The notes: generated by a model not told the origin, from the sequence alone. Positions 32,446 through 44,430 are shown, numbered from the stretch's first letter. The stretch is 64,000 nt of DNA from Mycogone perniciosa (GCA_025331125.1 JAOALB010000012.1:44482-108481); one strand, 5' to 3'. A program made the numbers and translations.

Positions 32446-33855
32446 ATGGCTTCGCGACACTCGGCTGCCAGGCCAAAGCGAGCTGGCGAGAACTTTGCGC
32501 GCACGCATCACAACGAAAACGACGCGGATTCTAAACGGGTTAAGTTTGACGTGCGAAACCCGTCAAACTTGGCCCCAGACGCACGAGAAGATGATGCGAT
32601 TCTCGACGCTGATGTGATTGGCGGTGGCACCGGCACAAAGCGCGGCGCCGTCAACCTCGATGGCTACGACAGCGATTCGGATAACGAGAACTTCAATGCA
32701 CGCGCTGGGGATCGAAAGAAAGGTCCTGTGAATCTTCTAGACAAACTTGACAACTACGATGCAGCAGGCGATGCCGCCAAGGGCAAAGGAGGCAAGTCCA
32801 CCGGCGAAGACGATGACGACGACGATGACATGTTTGCCATGGCCGACGATGACGAAGAACATGACAAGCAACAGGTTGATGAAGACGGAGAGTTTGAGAA
32901 GTCGGGAAAGAAGAAGAAGAACGTCCAATTTCTAGATAATACACAAATCCAAGGCCAGGAGGAGACAAGCCTGAGTGGAGGACAAATTCGACTGGACGAA
33001 CAGGAAAGCAGCGACGATGAAGACGATTTAGAATTGGCTATTCAGGAAGAAGGCATTAATGAAGAAGTCGGCGCAGGTGGACGAAAGCGAAACGCCCCCA
33101 AGGTGGAAGCTTTTAACCTCAAGGAGGAAATGGAAGAAGGTGGTTTTGATCAGGATGGCAACTACGTTCGCAAGGCTAATGACCCCGATTCTGTTCATGA
33201 TAGCTGGCTCGATGGACTGAGCAAGAAGGATTTGAAGAAGGCAGCGGCCGCACACGAAAAACGCGAGGCTGAAGCGCGGGAGAAACGTATCCAAGAAGAC
33301 GGAGTCTTGGTATCAGAACTCCTTGCGACACTGATACGTCGGCTTGAAAGGGCAGAGACACCTATTGAAGCTATGGCACGGCTAGGCAAAAGCAAGACGA
33401 AAACCAAGAAGATACCTAAATGGAAGTTGAAGAAGATGAATAAGGGCACCGAAGACATGGAAGTTGACCAGGAAACCCCTCAGGACCCCAAACAAGTACA
33501 GATCAAGGAGGCAATCGATGACATTACGGATGCTGCCGATAAGCTTCTGAGCCGTGGTCATGTCGAGATTTACGAGCAAGAGAGAGAGATGCTTGTCCGT
33601 GAGTATCGACGCGAGACTGGAGAGGACTGGGTCGAACCTAAAACGCAGCCTTCTGATGAGGCGGGTGAGACATCAGCCACTAAGATGTGGGAGTTTCGGT
33701 GGACAGATGGACGAGACGGTGCTGCAAAGCAAGGCCCTTTCGACGGCCCTACAATGAAGGCGTGGCAAGATGCTGGATATTTCGGCCAAGGCGTTGAGTT
33801 CCGGTCAGCGGGTGGAGGTGAGGACGAATGGACCACGTCAATCGATTTTGCGTGA
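32446..33855 (+). CDS. lin1: LIN1/CD2BP2-type GYF-domain splicing protein (U5 snRNP)
   Basis: A single exon of 469 residues. CD2BP2/Lin1 associates with the U5 snRNP/tri-snRNP through Prp6 and Prp8/Dib1-like partners. The N-terminal half is charged with KRVKFDVRNPSNLAPD, NLDGYDSDSDNENF, a seven-Asp run and KKNVQFLDNTQIQGQEE. Then come GFDQDGNYVRKANDPDSVHD and SWLDGLSKKDLKKAAAAHEK, a hallmark block of the family. The C-terminal GYF domain (about residues 405-460) shows MWEFRWTDG, GPFDGPTMKAWQDAGYFGQG and VEFRSAGG. The ATG at 32446 is the first in frame. Confidence 0.95.
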   Translation: MASRHSAARPKRAGENFARTHHNENDADSKRVKFDVRNPSNLAPDAREDDAILDADVIGGGTGTKRGAVNLDGYDSDSDNENFNARAGDRKKGPVNLLDKLDNYDAAGDAAKGKGGKSTGEDDDDDDDMFAMADDDEEHDKQQVDEDGEFEKSGKKKKNVQFLDNTQIQGQEETSLSGGQIRLDEQESSDDEDDLELAIQEEGINEEVGAGGRKRNAPKVEAFNLKEEMEEGGFDQDGNYVRKANDPDSVHDSWLDGLSKKDLKKAAAAHEKREAEAREKRIQEDGVLVSELLATLIRRLERAETPIEAMARLGKSKTKTKKIPKWKLKKMNKGTEDMEVDQETPQDPKQVQIKEAIDDITDAADKLLSRGHVEIYEQEREMLVREYRRETGEDWVEPKTQPSDEAGETSATKMWEFRWTDGRDGAAKQGPFDGPTMKAWQDAGYFGQGVEFRSAGGGEDEWTTSIDFA

Positions 33856-35573
33856 AGAATCAAGATGACAACAAAGAGCGGCAGATAGAGCCGCTTTCCC
33901 GCAGCTACGGCCCTGTCTTTTCGTTGCGGAGTGTATTCCAAAAATGAGCGGCATTGACGACGACACCTGTGACTGTCACGAGAATAGAATCTTGGCAATA
34001 CGCGTCCGAAAGATGCCATTTTTTCTCACGGCCAGACGATGATACTAGATCTCCGGGACAACAACCGACTAATACCGTAACGCACATGCTTTGCTTTGGG
34101 TCTCTTTCCGCTTCGGCTTCGGTTATGATAGGAATTGCGGATGTTCGAGACGAGAAAATGCAGAAATAAGCTCCTGGGATTTCCGAATGAAATCGGGTTC
34201 AACGGTTGTGAACGGCTGTGATGCGCATCTCCAAGACCCGACGAGCCGTATTGCTCCGGCGCGGGTGCTCCGTGATGATCCTACGGAGGGGCACAGCACA
34301 GCCGATCCTTGCCGCGGGGAGAATCCAGGGGTTGGTGACGATGATTGACGATGATGGCAATGGTCGGATGAGATTCATGAATGTATTTAAAAAATGGGAA
34401 GTATACCTATGAGGGCATCGCCACATGAGGAATCACGCGATTACCAGCCGCCAACGAGCTTACATATACGGATTAGGTACACGGGTAATATGGCATGAGT
34501 GATTTGCATTATTCACACACGCCACCGCTCGGGGCTTATCACAGTATTTATCGTACGTATCATGGTCCCAGCCAAGGCCACGAGTAGGAATCTCTGGCGA
34601 TGGACCGCTGTCATCCCTCTCTAGTACGACTACGACTACTCGCGGGCCGACATCGAAATCTCAGCTGTTTCTAAAATAAAAAGAACGGCCGCGGCTACTC
34701 CGGGAGTACTTGGGGGTTTGACTGACACGCAAACGTCTATGGAGTATCTCGCATGTTTCTTTTTTCTTCTTTTCGCCCGTAAGGATCTCACAAGTGGAGA
34801 TGGCGGCTGTGACTGTTGAGGCCTGAGAGGAGGCAAACTGAGATGCCCCACTGGTTCCGTAAAAAAGACGCATCTAGAGTAGACGTTTTAGGCTCTAGCC
34901 CAAGCTCCGGAGCTGCTTGTTGAGAGTAGCTCTCCCAGACTCCATACAGCAGAAACAGCAGCAATCTCATAGGCAGATCTCCAGCGAGCTCATCAAACCC
35001 CCCTGTTCGCTGGGGCTCCTCTCAAGGTCCGTGGCCACTCCACTGGGGGGGCTTGTTGGAGCCCGCAAGGCTGTATTGTAGCATGTATTTGTGCTGTCTA
35101 TGTATTACTCGATAGTGGTGTTGTTGCTATAGCAGTGGTGGTGGTGGTGGTTGGTACGTAGTAGTGCTAAGGTGACCTGTGTCTAACGCGCCTTTAGTGG
35201 TGGGCTGTTCTTTTGCGCTCATCCGATGCCGCCGCATCACGTTTGTTCCCGTATGTCATAGATAGCTATTAATCTTTCGACTCGCCTTCCTCGTACTTCT
35301 TTTTCCTTCCCTCCTCCTTTTCTTCCTTCGTCCCCATCATCTCTTCCACCCTTCACACTGTTTCCTACAAGACAACGACTCTTTAAATTGCTCCCATCAG
35401 GTATGTCAATGCGAAAGACGAATGCTGCTGTATTTGCTTGATTCTCGATCTATCTATCTACCCCGCCAGCTCTCTGCATCATCAACTTGAAGCTCTTCTC
35501 TTAAAGCTCTCCCCTTGAAGCTCTGGATCGCAAGCTCACCATCATATCATCTACAGTCATCAAATCAGCAACA
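33856..35573. promoter_or_regulatory. LIN1 3' flank and GAPDH promoter/leader
   Basis: No gene is supported. A (GTG)n tract lies at about 35133-35151. A strong pyrimidine tract (35277-35350) precedes the leader, as expected for a highly expressed fungal glycolytic gene. A leader intron is likely at 35401-35469. Confidence 0.55.
35401..35469 (+). other. Probable 5'UTR intron of GAPDH
   Basis: CATCAG|GTATGT donor at 35401 and acceptor CCCGCCAG at 35469, about 100 bases before the ATG. An alternative acceptor, CTACAG, lies at 35556. Confidence 0.5.
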
Positions 35574-37012
35574 ATGGCTCCCATCAAGGTCGGAATCAAC
35601 GGCTTCGGTCGCATTGGCCGTATCGTCTTCCGCAACGCCGTTGAGCACCCCGATATCGAAGTCGTCGCCGTCAACGACCCTTTCATTGAGACTGAGTACG
35701 CTGTGAGTGGCACCTATACTATATCTATCACCTTATTCCCTCCCTCAATCTGCTTTGCTGTTCTGTTTTGCTGCTCGTCGTTTTTTCTCTCCCCCTCACC
35801 TGTCTTAATTCGGTTGCCCCTCCTCAACGCCCCTCAACAACAAAACAGCATCATCACCCCGCCATGATGGAATTTTTTACAAGGGGAGGGGAGAGGAGGG
35901 GTTACCCCTCATGATATCATCATATGGACAGGACAGCCTGTAAACACGACAGCTCGAAAATGGCCGAGCACTGATGATAATTCCTATTGACTACGACTGC
36001 TTCCTAATTATTTCTTCATCTTTCTTTTTATGTTCATCCCTTCACACAGCCTGCTAACCTCGCCATGATAGTCCTACATGCTCAAGTATGACTCTTCCCA
36101 CGGACTCTTCAAGGGCACCATTGCCATCGACGGCAAGGACCTCGTCGTGAACGACAAGAAGGTTCGCTTCTATGGCGAGCGTGACCCTGCTGCCATCCCC
36201 TGGAAGGAGACTGGTGCCGAGTACGTCGTCGAGTCCACTGGTGTCTTCACCACTGTCGACAAGGCCAAGGCCCATCTTACTGGTGGTGCCAAGAAGGTCA
36301 TCATCTCTGCCCCCTCTGCCGATGCCCCCATGTACGTGATGGGTGTCAACGAGAAGACCTACGACGGCAGCGCCGATGTCATCTCCAACGCCTCTTGCAC
36401 AACCAACTGCCTGGCCCCCCTGGCTAAGGTCATCCACGACAAGTACGGCATCGTTGAGGGTCTCATGACCACCGTCCACTCCTACACTGCCACCCAGAAG
36501 ACCGTCGATGGTCCCTCCGGCAAGGACTGGCGCGGTGGCCGTGGTGCTGCTCAGAACATCATCCCCAGCAGCACTGGTGCCGCCAAGGCTGTCGGCAAGG
36601 TCATCCCTGACCTCAACGGCAAGCTCACCGGCATGTCCATGCGTGTCCCCACCGCCAACGTCTCCGTTGTCGACTTGACCGTCCGCCTTGAGAAGGGTGC
36701 CAGCTATGACGAGATCAAGGAGACCATCAAGGAGGCTGCCAACGGTCCCCTCAAGGGTAAGTAGCGTTGAACCCCCAACCGAGAGAGACCATATGCTGAC
36801 TTTTCCCAGGAATCCTCGCCTACACCGAGGACGATATCGTCTCCAGCGACATGAACGGCAACACCAACTCCTCCATCTTCGATGCCAAGGCTGGTATCGC
36901 CCTGAACAACAACTTCCACAAGCTCGTCAGCTGGTACGACAACGAGTGGGGCTACTCCCGCCGTGTCCTCGACCTCTTGGCCCACGTCGCCAAGGTCGAT
37001 GCCTCCAAATAA
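35574..37012 (+). CDS. gpdA: Glyceraldehyde-3-phosphate dehydrogenase (glycolytic GAPDH)
   Basis: Exons 35574-35702, 36072-36756 and 36810-37012 give 338 residues. The enzyme oxidises and phosphorylates glyceraldehyde-3-phosphate using NAD+ in the cytosol. The NAD-binding start APIKVGINGFGRIGRIVFRN is intact. The catalytic cysteine is in SNASCTTNCLAPLAKVIHD and the catalytic histidine is in TTVHSYTATQKT. The SSIFDAKAGIALNN and SWYDNEWGYSRRVLDL blocks complete the catalytic domain. Codon use is strongly C-ending, fitting high expression. Intron 1 is 369 bases, several times the usual length here, and holds a purine-rich run near 35878-35900. Confidence 0.98.
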
Positions 37013-38280
37013 AGGACTTACTCACCTCACGACTTGCTGATTAGGTCAAACGTGACCGGCCATTGGTAAAAGGGTAAAAAAGGAGAAAAAAGAAGAGGGT
37101 CAGCCATTGCGCTTCAGCACGAGTGGGATTTCATATCATTCCCCCGTGCATGTTCCAATTTGGACCCATGGAGGAAAGAAAATATAGTAATATCCTTCGC
37201 GGGGTGGGTAGTGCGAACATAATAGTTGGTAGCCTTTTGTTTCGTCGGCTTGTACAGAATGAACTTATATAGTATCATGGCCACGGAAATAGAACCAATC
37301 CGCCCCATCTTTGACCTCAATGTATCTGCTCGCCGTGACAATGAATTATGATAGACTCTTTCTTCTTCGGGCTTCCCCTCTAATTCCCACGTATCGTACT
37401 GCTTGCACTTGTCACGAATATCACCTCATCACATAGCAGACTTCATTTCATAAACTTGATTCTCATTTCATCCGAGAAGCCCCTCAAGGGCCCTCTCTCA
37501 ATTAGCCCCCCCCCTTTCGCCATGTATCAATCAAGCTAAGGTATATCTGTACTTCGTGCGCCGAACCTTTTCTCTTTTCTTTTCCCTGTAAAAAAAACAC
37601 AGCAGAGCACACACGTAATGGTCTGCTCGCCCTTTCTTCCTCGCCTCGTCCTATTAGCTACCGTATTGGCGACACATTGGCTTCTAGCCTGTCGGGTTCG
37701 GGGAATTGTACAACAACAAAAGTGTCAAAGACTCTTTGGCTTTGGTTCTCGCCTCTGCTCTCCCCTCCCTCTTTCTCTCCCCTTGCCTTTCTCTGCCCCC
37801 CCTATATGTAAAAGGGGGAGATGGATATCATAGTACAGCAGCAGAGCAGGAAAACAAAAACAAACAAAAACAACAGGAACAATTCAGCAACGGGGGTATT
37901 GCCTCCCCTGGGGACATATTACCATCATCCACCTGATTCCCAATTGCCCCTATAGCGCATTCCTTTTTCTCCTTCCTTCTGACCGATGTGAGCCCCGTGA
38001 ATGGGACTGTACGACGTCTAAGGGGTTGCGTCGCGGCAACAAAAACGATAAGCATCATGGCTTCATAATCAACGCCAAAAAATCCAATACCTCAAACACC
38101 TCCAAGTTTTCCCCCCTTTGGTTTTCCATCTCTGCGACAGATGTATGATGGGATTGTTGTAAGAAAACATGGCCTTCAAGAGAACCTCTTGAGGTTTCGC
38201 TTTGTACCAGGCGTCCACTCTATAAGGGCGATAGAATACGCTGCAATAGAAGGCGTAGAAAAATTCGTTACCATTCCTCT
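37013..38280. other. Intergenic: convergent 3' flanks of GAPDH and the 38.3-kb gene
   Basis: No gene is supported. C/T-rich and A-rich tracts occur (37740-37900). A TACTTCGTG motif copy is near 37550. Confidence 0.55.
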
Positions 38281-40763
38281 TCATGTCCGCGCAATTGGGT
38301 TGGGGGCTACCGGCTCCTTAAGACTGTGATTAGGCTCCCAATCGACGTTCTCATCGTCACACCAGTGACGCAAGATGCGAAGGGACGACAGCGTGATCTC
38401 ATCGAGTGAATCCCATGGTTTAGTGTCAACGCGTAGACTGGGATCGTCAATCTTTGAATTGGTCTCGCGAATCTGCGGCCAGGCCCTCGTACGTAAACGC
38501 TCGAAACGGAGAAGCTCTGGAAGCACAATGTTAGGGTTCTCCAACGCGGCATAGCATTTGACGAGCTCGTCAATAGCGGTCGCGTGAAGTAGTAGAAGTA
38601 GCGCATAAAGAGGTAGGTAGCGGCGCGTTTGATTCTGCGTTTCCTGCCGGCGAATCTCCTTCTGAAGAAACTCCATAAAGGGGAACAAGGTGGCCCAACC
38701 ATTCGGGTCGCTTCTCTTATTGCACAACCCGCGATAGATATTCTGCGCCTGGAATCCAGCCATGAAGGCAAGTAAACTCTCTAGACTAAGCACGTAACCC
38801 AACTTTGGATTTGGCTCGGGGTTAGCACCGGGCTTCATGCACATGTCAGCGTCGTGCTTAAGACGCCGTCCTAGATTGGAGAACCGTATCTCCTTGTCCC
38901 GCATAGCCTTAGTGTCGGACTCCGGTTTCAGGGTATCTTGGCCATTAGGTCGACGGTCCGCCGTGTGTGAGGCCGATGGTGTTGCATTGACTGTCTCTCC
39001 AGGGGTCTGCACCAGCGAGTTGCTAGAGCTTACGCGGGACATGGCCGTGGGGCCCTTCTTAGATGGCGTCGACGGTGCAGGCAGACGTGATGAGCTGGGC
39101 ACATCAGATGCCCGAGGCTTCTTGAGAGCTGTCGTCTCTGATGTTGTGTCTGAGGTAGCAACAGGCCGTTTTCTCGCTGGTGGAGGCTGAATTGGCTCCT
39201 CAACTGAGAGACGCTCGTGGTCTTGCGCTTGCGCTTCTTTTCGTGCTGTTGTCGTCGCCGATAGTGCCAGAATCGCCTTGTATCTATTTCGAAGTTTCTT
39301 GGGTATCTTGAGTAACACCTTGAGACTCTTGCGTTGCGTTTTCGGCGCGGGTTCTTCGTCGTCGGAGTAATCAACCGGTGGCTTCTTTCTCTTGCTAGGC
39401 GACTCCTTCTCGCCTCTCTCCTTATCCTTATCCTTCGCCTTCCCATCCAACGGTTCCAGGGACGCCTTCTTTATCGAGAGCAATGCTTCCTCTACGGCTG
39501 GTGGTAGTGTGGGCGACAGCAGTGGCGGTATTACTCTGGCTGGAGATCTCTGCCTCTTATTCCCCGATGAGGTTTCTATCCTCTTGTACTTTGGCGATCT
39601 TGCACCGTCTCGAGCTTCTTCTCGCTTCTTTTTCTCCGGCTTCGAAGATGAAATACCCTCGGCGTCGCGATCACCGAAGCTAAGATGTAGTGGCGATAGT
39701 AAAGGTGGTACGGATGACTTGGAGGATGCCTCATGTTTGGTCGGCGTGAGTCGATTGCTTCCCGTGGCGGCCGGTCGGCCACCATTGAGGGAGTCGCCTC
39801 GTGGACGTGATCCTGGGGAAGCATTACGGCTTGAGCCTACCGCGCCCTTAAGGATGGTCCTGCCGTTGGGTAGTGTGGAGGCGGTATTAGCCGTCGACGA
39901 GGAGGTAGAAGGCTTGACATCCCTATGTGAAGGCGCGTCTCTCGAGGACGCCGTGGGAGGAGGTCTGTCCTTGCGTCGTTGCGCGTCATCGCGGGGCAGT
40001 TGCGACCTCTCATTGACAGATCGGCCAGCATCAGGCTTCGGACGCTTCTGCGGCCGCGACTCCTCGTCAACGTCAGCTACGCGCTTTCTGGTGTTAGGTG
40101 AAGGTGGTCGCGGATTCAGAGAGAGCTTGGTAGGTGGTTTGGGGGGTAATCTGGCAATTGTTAGTCGCTGGTTGTCTGCTTGACGTTTAGAACCAGTGGA
40201 GCAATGGGTGTTGCCCACCTCATATCAGCGACGGACTCGCGAGGTAGTCGTTGTTTGCCATCGGCAGTCGGATCCGAGTCTCGAGGTTTGGACCTTTCTG
40301 GTTTCCTCGCCTCTGGAGCGGGTTTAGATTCTGATATCGATTTTGCGTCTGACGACGATGACACTGCTGGTGCTGCCGGGGCATCAGCGCGTTCACTCTC
40401 CTTTCTCTTGGCAATGGTTGGCTCCGGCGGCGACGTCGACGTGGCTCCGGTCTTTTTGTTTTTGTAGTCGCTCAGCGACAGTTTCTTCTTTTCGCTACCC
40501 TTGGCGAGCGCGTTGACCTCGCGTGGGGGAGGCTTGACAGGCTCCTCTCGCATGTCATAGTTCGATCTGGTCAGGAGGACTCCGCGATCGGCTTCCGACA
40601 CCAGAGTTAGGTATTGCAGGCGAGTGTTATACCATTCTTCAAAGCGTTTGCTGTCACCGGGACTCGAGCGATATCGCCATTGTGGGTGGAAGGACAGATG
40701 GTGTGGCCTCTCGGGCAGGATGCGCTGGGTGAGCACCTCGACCGTCTTCGCCGCAGCTTCCAT
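38281..40763 (-). CDS. Large disordered fungal protein of unknown function with a conserved helical C-terminus
   Basis: Exons 40219-40763 and 38281-40150 (68-base intron) give 804 residues. The N-terminus is ordered-looking and Trp/Tyr-rich: RPHHLSFHPQWRYRSSPGD, KRFEEWYNTRLQYLTLVSEA, with KKKLSLSDYKNKKTG near residue 95. Residues ~110-580 are Ser/Pro/Lys/Arg-rich and disordered with many proline-directed sites (PPLLSPTLPPAVEE) and NLS-like KKRKKP blocks. The final ~220 residues look helical and conserved: RFSNLGRRLKHDADMCMKPG, LGYVLSLESLLAFMAGFQAQ, LFPFMEFLQKEIRRQETQ, then LPLYALLLLLHATAIDELVK. The architecture suggests a nuclear scaffold or transcription-related protein, but I do not recognise the family. 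Confidence 0.75.
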
Positions 40764-41013
40764 GGTGGTTGGGCGTGATCATGCCGGAGGCACGAATGAG
40801 CGACGACGCGCGAGCGAAGCAGAGGAGAGCGGGGGGTTCGATGGTGCGCGACGACGATGGCAGTGGGTTCGCGATGAGGATGTCGTGATGGTGGTGGAGG
40901 TGGAGATTTCGAGATGGGGAAAAGGCAGAGAGATGTGAGAATGGAGGAGAGAGGACGACAAGGGCAGAAGAAGAAGTAGAGGTGATGACGGCGGATAGAC
41001 TTCTGGCAGTTGG

Positions 41014-41031
41014 CACACACACACACACACA
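41014..41031. repeat. (CA)9 microsatellite
   Basis: Nine uninterrupted CA units upstream of the 40.8-kb start codon. Confidence 0.9.
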
Positions 41032-41662
41032 AAACAGAGGACCGGCTGCTGAGCATGAGCTCAGAGCTCTCTCACTCTCTCTATCTCACACACTCTCTCT
41101 GGACAATGGGCGATTCAGCGAAGCGCGACAATAGGCTGGCGGCCGAGAGTGAAGGCGGTGCGGCGATTTTGCCCTGGAGGCGGGACGTGGGTACGGACGC
41201 CGGCCACGGGTTGTTTTGGAGATGCGATGGGTACAAGGACGGACCGCGGCGAGGACGTGGTGGTGGATGTAGCTAATGCTCGCTCTCCCACCGTCTGGGG
41301 TCGTGCCGAGCCTGGGGCTGGGCTTAAGTTAGGTACAGTCAAGAGAGATCAAAGCTTACTGCAAGGTTCAAGCATCCGTGGTGCGCTTTTCGGCTCCTTT
41401 GGGGTTTACAGTGCGGGTCTACAGGGCGCGCGCGCTCCCAGAATGCGCTGCCATCTTGGCTCCAGAGCTCCAGCTTGGGATCCGGGGACTCGGGAGCAGC
41501 CAGCGGCAGAAGCGTGGCAGCGCTGTGCAGTGTGGCGTGGGACGTGGACATTTCCGAAAGAATGATGGCTTTTTATTTTTATTTTTTGGGATTGATTCTG
41601 CCATGCGGTTTTGGTGTTCTGGAAACGCCAACGCATGTCTGCCTATGCATAGCATCTCTGTC

Positions 41663-41698
41663 CAAGCAAGCAAACAAGCAAGCAAACAAGCAAGCAAA
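41663..41698. repeat. Three perfect copies of a 12-bp unit
   Basis: CAAGCAAGCAAA repeated three times in the intergenic region; likely slippage-derived. Confidence 0.9.
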
Positions 41699-41979
41699 CA
41701 AGGCAAAGCAGAAAACGTTTAGACTCTATTACTCCGTAGTCCGCCGCAACTTTATTCATCCATTTCGGAGGAGGGGGGTATCACTGCTTTATTTATTTAT
41801 TTTTTTCACTGGTCTTTCTTTGTCTCGTATTGCACCTTGCATCACACAACTTGAACATGATTCTTCATCATTTTCTCTCTTACCATTGGTTTACCCACGA
41901 CATGGATTGCGGCACGCAAGACAAACAAAAAATAAGCTGAAAAAGTCTCAACCAGCGAATAACACCACCAGATTATAAT

Positions 41980-42235
41980 TTTGTAGTAACAAAAGGATTA
42001 CTGCCGTTAAGTGCTTTATCTATTTAAATTAAATTATTGAATTCGCTGAGTATACGGAGTACCCCTCTGTACCTATATATATAGATATTCTTATAAAGCA
42101 CTAGTAATATAATAAAGCGGGCTATTAATTTACTTTATTAAAAGTAAAGAATAAAGTTTATAGTCTTTAATGCCTTTATTTTTTTAAAATGCATACAATA
42201 CAGTACTTTATTAGTACTTTGTACAGACAATGCTA
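41980..42235. other. TA-rich tract, possibly RIP-decayed DNA
   Basis: About 250 bases are dominated by A and T with many TA dinucleotides (TATATATATAGATATT, AATATAATAAAG), sharply different from both flanks. This is what repeat-induced point mutation leaves in many ascomycetes. No transposon ends or coding remnant are recognisable. Confidence 0.4.
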
Positions 42236-42497
42236 CCTAGCCCTCTAAAAACAAGCAAATAGCCGGCCGCTCTCCGCATGCTATCTGATGACGGGGTATT
42301 GTATACGCCATATCCTTGCGCCGTGAAAGAGTCGCCCTTAGCTTCCGGGTTGACAGCCAATCCGTAACCCTTACCCAAACCCCGTAATGATAAAAATGAC
42401 GATTTCCCATAGGATTGCCCAAGTTCCAGTCCTGCATATAGAGAAAGCATCCCGGTGCCTTTACTCCATACCATCATGCGCAATGCCAAGAGGGTTC

Positions 42498-44368
42498 TTA
42501 ATGGTGGCCGTTAACCACCCCAGGATTGCCGTTCTGCAGCTTCCTCTTCTTCATAGTTCCATTCTCATCGTGGAACAAATTCTCAACAGCATCAACTCTA
42601 ACGGTCAAAGCCTTAAGTTTTTGCGCCATGCCTTCTGGGAGCGTAGTGTTAATGTGATTCACAATATCCCTATAAAGGGGTTTTGTGTCGAAGTTATTCT
42701 GCCATACATTTACGTTTTGCAACTGTAGGTTAATGCTGTCGAAATTCGATTTAGAGTCGCGAACCAGCCCGTCCACACGCGTAATTGCGGACATGATCCC
42801 ACGCGACAACTTCGGCAATTCTTTTGCGTGTTGGTCACTTATGCCGCTCAGTTTATCGATGGACTCAGCAGTCTTTAAATTTTCTGATTTTAAGGCATCG
42901 ATATCATTGCGGAGCCCCGATGCCCGGTCATCGACATCATTGACGTGCTTTTCCAAAGCCTCTCTGCTCACCCTCTCGCTCTCAAGGAAAGGTGCTAGCC
43001 GTTGCTGCATAGCTTGCACTGAGTCTTTCATAGTCACTTCGACTTTCATTAAGCAAGGCTGGATGATTTGTAATACCATGTCTTCCGATATGGTGGTAGG
43101 ACTTGTTCCAGTGCTTTGATCTTGCGCTTTAGTGTTTGATAATTTTTCGAGTGCGTTCTCCAAATGGTCAATCGGAAATTTCGATACAGTAGACTGTAAT
43201 GACGCAAGTGCCGTATCAGACTCCGTCTGCTTATCTGTGTGTTGTTTGATTGCTTTGTCGTGATCATCCACCTGCTTCGCGAGGTTCTGGATTTGTGACA
43301 GGCTTTCCTCAATGCGATCCACTCGAGTAGCGAGGTGGTCGATTTGTTCAATTTGGCTTTTTGTCAGTTCATCAAGAGCATTGACAGATGGCGCACCATC
43401 CATGCTCATGTCAGTGTCATTGATTGTAGGTGATCTTGCATCCCCCAACTCCTCCAACCTCCGTTCCAAATCCAACAATTTCTGCTCAAGCACGGCGTTT
43501 TTCCTGCTTTCTTGGGCCAAACATTCCTGCAGCCCTGAGACCCGGGATTCATATATCTTTTCCACTTTCTGGTTCATCTCCCCGGTCTCTTTCATTAACA
43601 TTTCCTTGAGATCCTGCTTCATTGATGCCCGTGCAGCTATTAATCTCGCCTCCAACCCAGCTTGATCGATGGAAACAGCGGCTGGTGTAGCTTGATTTAT
43701 GCTTTCCGACTTGAGCTTTTGGAAGAGTTGGTCAAGGTGCGGCTTTAGTTTGTCATCGATGTCCCCTATACGAGCGTCGACCTTCGCCTTCTCGTCTTCG
43801 GCCAGCTTTTTCTGTTGTTCCAGGAACTCCAAGCTGCCGCCAAAATCACTTGGACGGAGACGACATTTCTCATAAGCAGCCGTAGCTTTTTTGCGGGCCT
43901 TCTCTGTCTCCTCTCCACGGATATACCAATAGCTCCTTTGAACTATTAGGTCTAATATCGATTTTGTCGCGCGGGCCGATAGAGTACCGGAAGGCAGGGT
44001 TGGGGGTGGTTGCTTCGAAGCTGCAGAAGACGGCTGCTTGTATGGAACTGTAAAGTTATTAGCCAACCGCACACATACACGGAGACTTGGTTATGTGTCT
44101 TACAGAGCTCTGGCATTGTATCGTTTCGGGTCGTGGTGGAAGTTGTAGGGCTGGTTAAAGCAGATCGTTCGCGTTGCTGCTCGCGCGGCTGCTCCCGAGG
44201 ACGCTCCCACGTACGAGCACGCTCGGGTGCTCTAGAGTCTGAGATGGTGTATCGTCCATTGTCGTCCCAGCTCGACTCACGCCGCTCGGGGCGCTCACGT
44301 CTCGTGTCCCTGTAGTCGTGGTCACGGCTGCGATCGATGTCGTGGTTGCGCCTTGGTTCATAAACCAT
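42498..44368 (-). CDS. Coiled-coil protein with Arg/Asp/Glu-rich N-terminus, unknown function
   Basis: Exons 44104-44368 and 42498-44047 (56-base intron) give 604 residues. Residues 1-75 are rich in RD/RE/ER pairs (RRNHDIDRSRDHDYRD, ERARTWERPREQPREQQRER), a composition common in RNA-binding or splicing-linked proteins. After a Ser/Thr/Pro linker a helical region begins (ARATKSILDLIVQRSYWYI) and long coiled-coil segments run to about residue 590 (FLEQQKKLAEDEKAKVDARI, ESRKNAVLEQKLLDLERRLE, VDRIEESLSQIQNLAKQVDD). It ends with a basic MKKRKLQNGN patch. An upstream in-frame ATG at 44497 is possible, but ATG 44368 gives the better charged N-terminus. Family not recognised. Confidence 0.72.
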
Positions 44369-44430
44369 GACGATAACGATGGACTTGGCGTGACAACCGC
44401 AATTGCAATAGCCGAGCGAATGAATGAAGA

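Larger units (their letters stand above)
40764..42497. other. Intergenic with simple repeats and a TA-rich tract
   Basis: No gene is supported. It holds the promoter of the 40.8-kb gene, a CA dinucleotide run, a CT-rich run (41068-41100), a 12-base tandem repeat and an AT-rich tract. A 92-codon minus frame at 42211-42489 is not recognised. Confidence 0.55.

Noticed and set aside
42211..42489. 92-codon minus-strand frame beside the TA-rich tract
   Set aside because: Not recognised and no support beyond openness; kept only as a note in the TA-rich finding.
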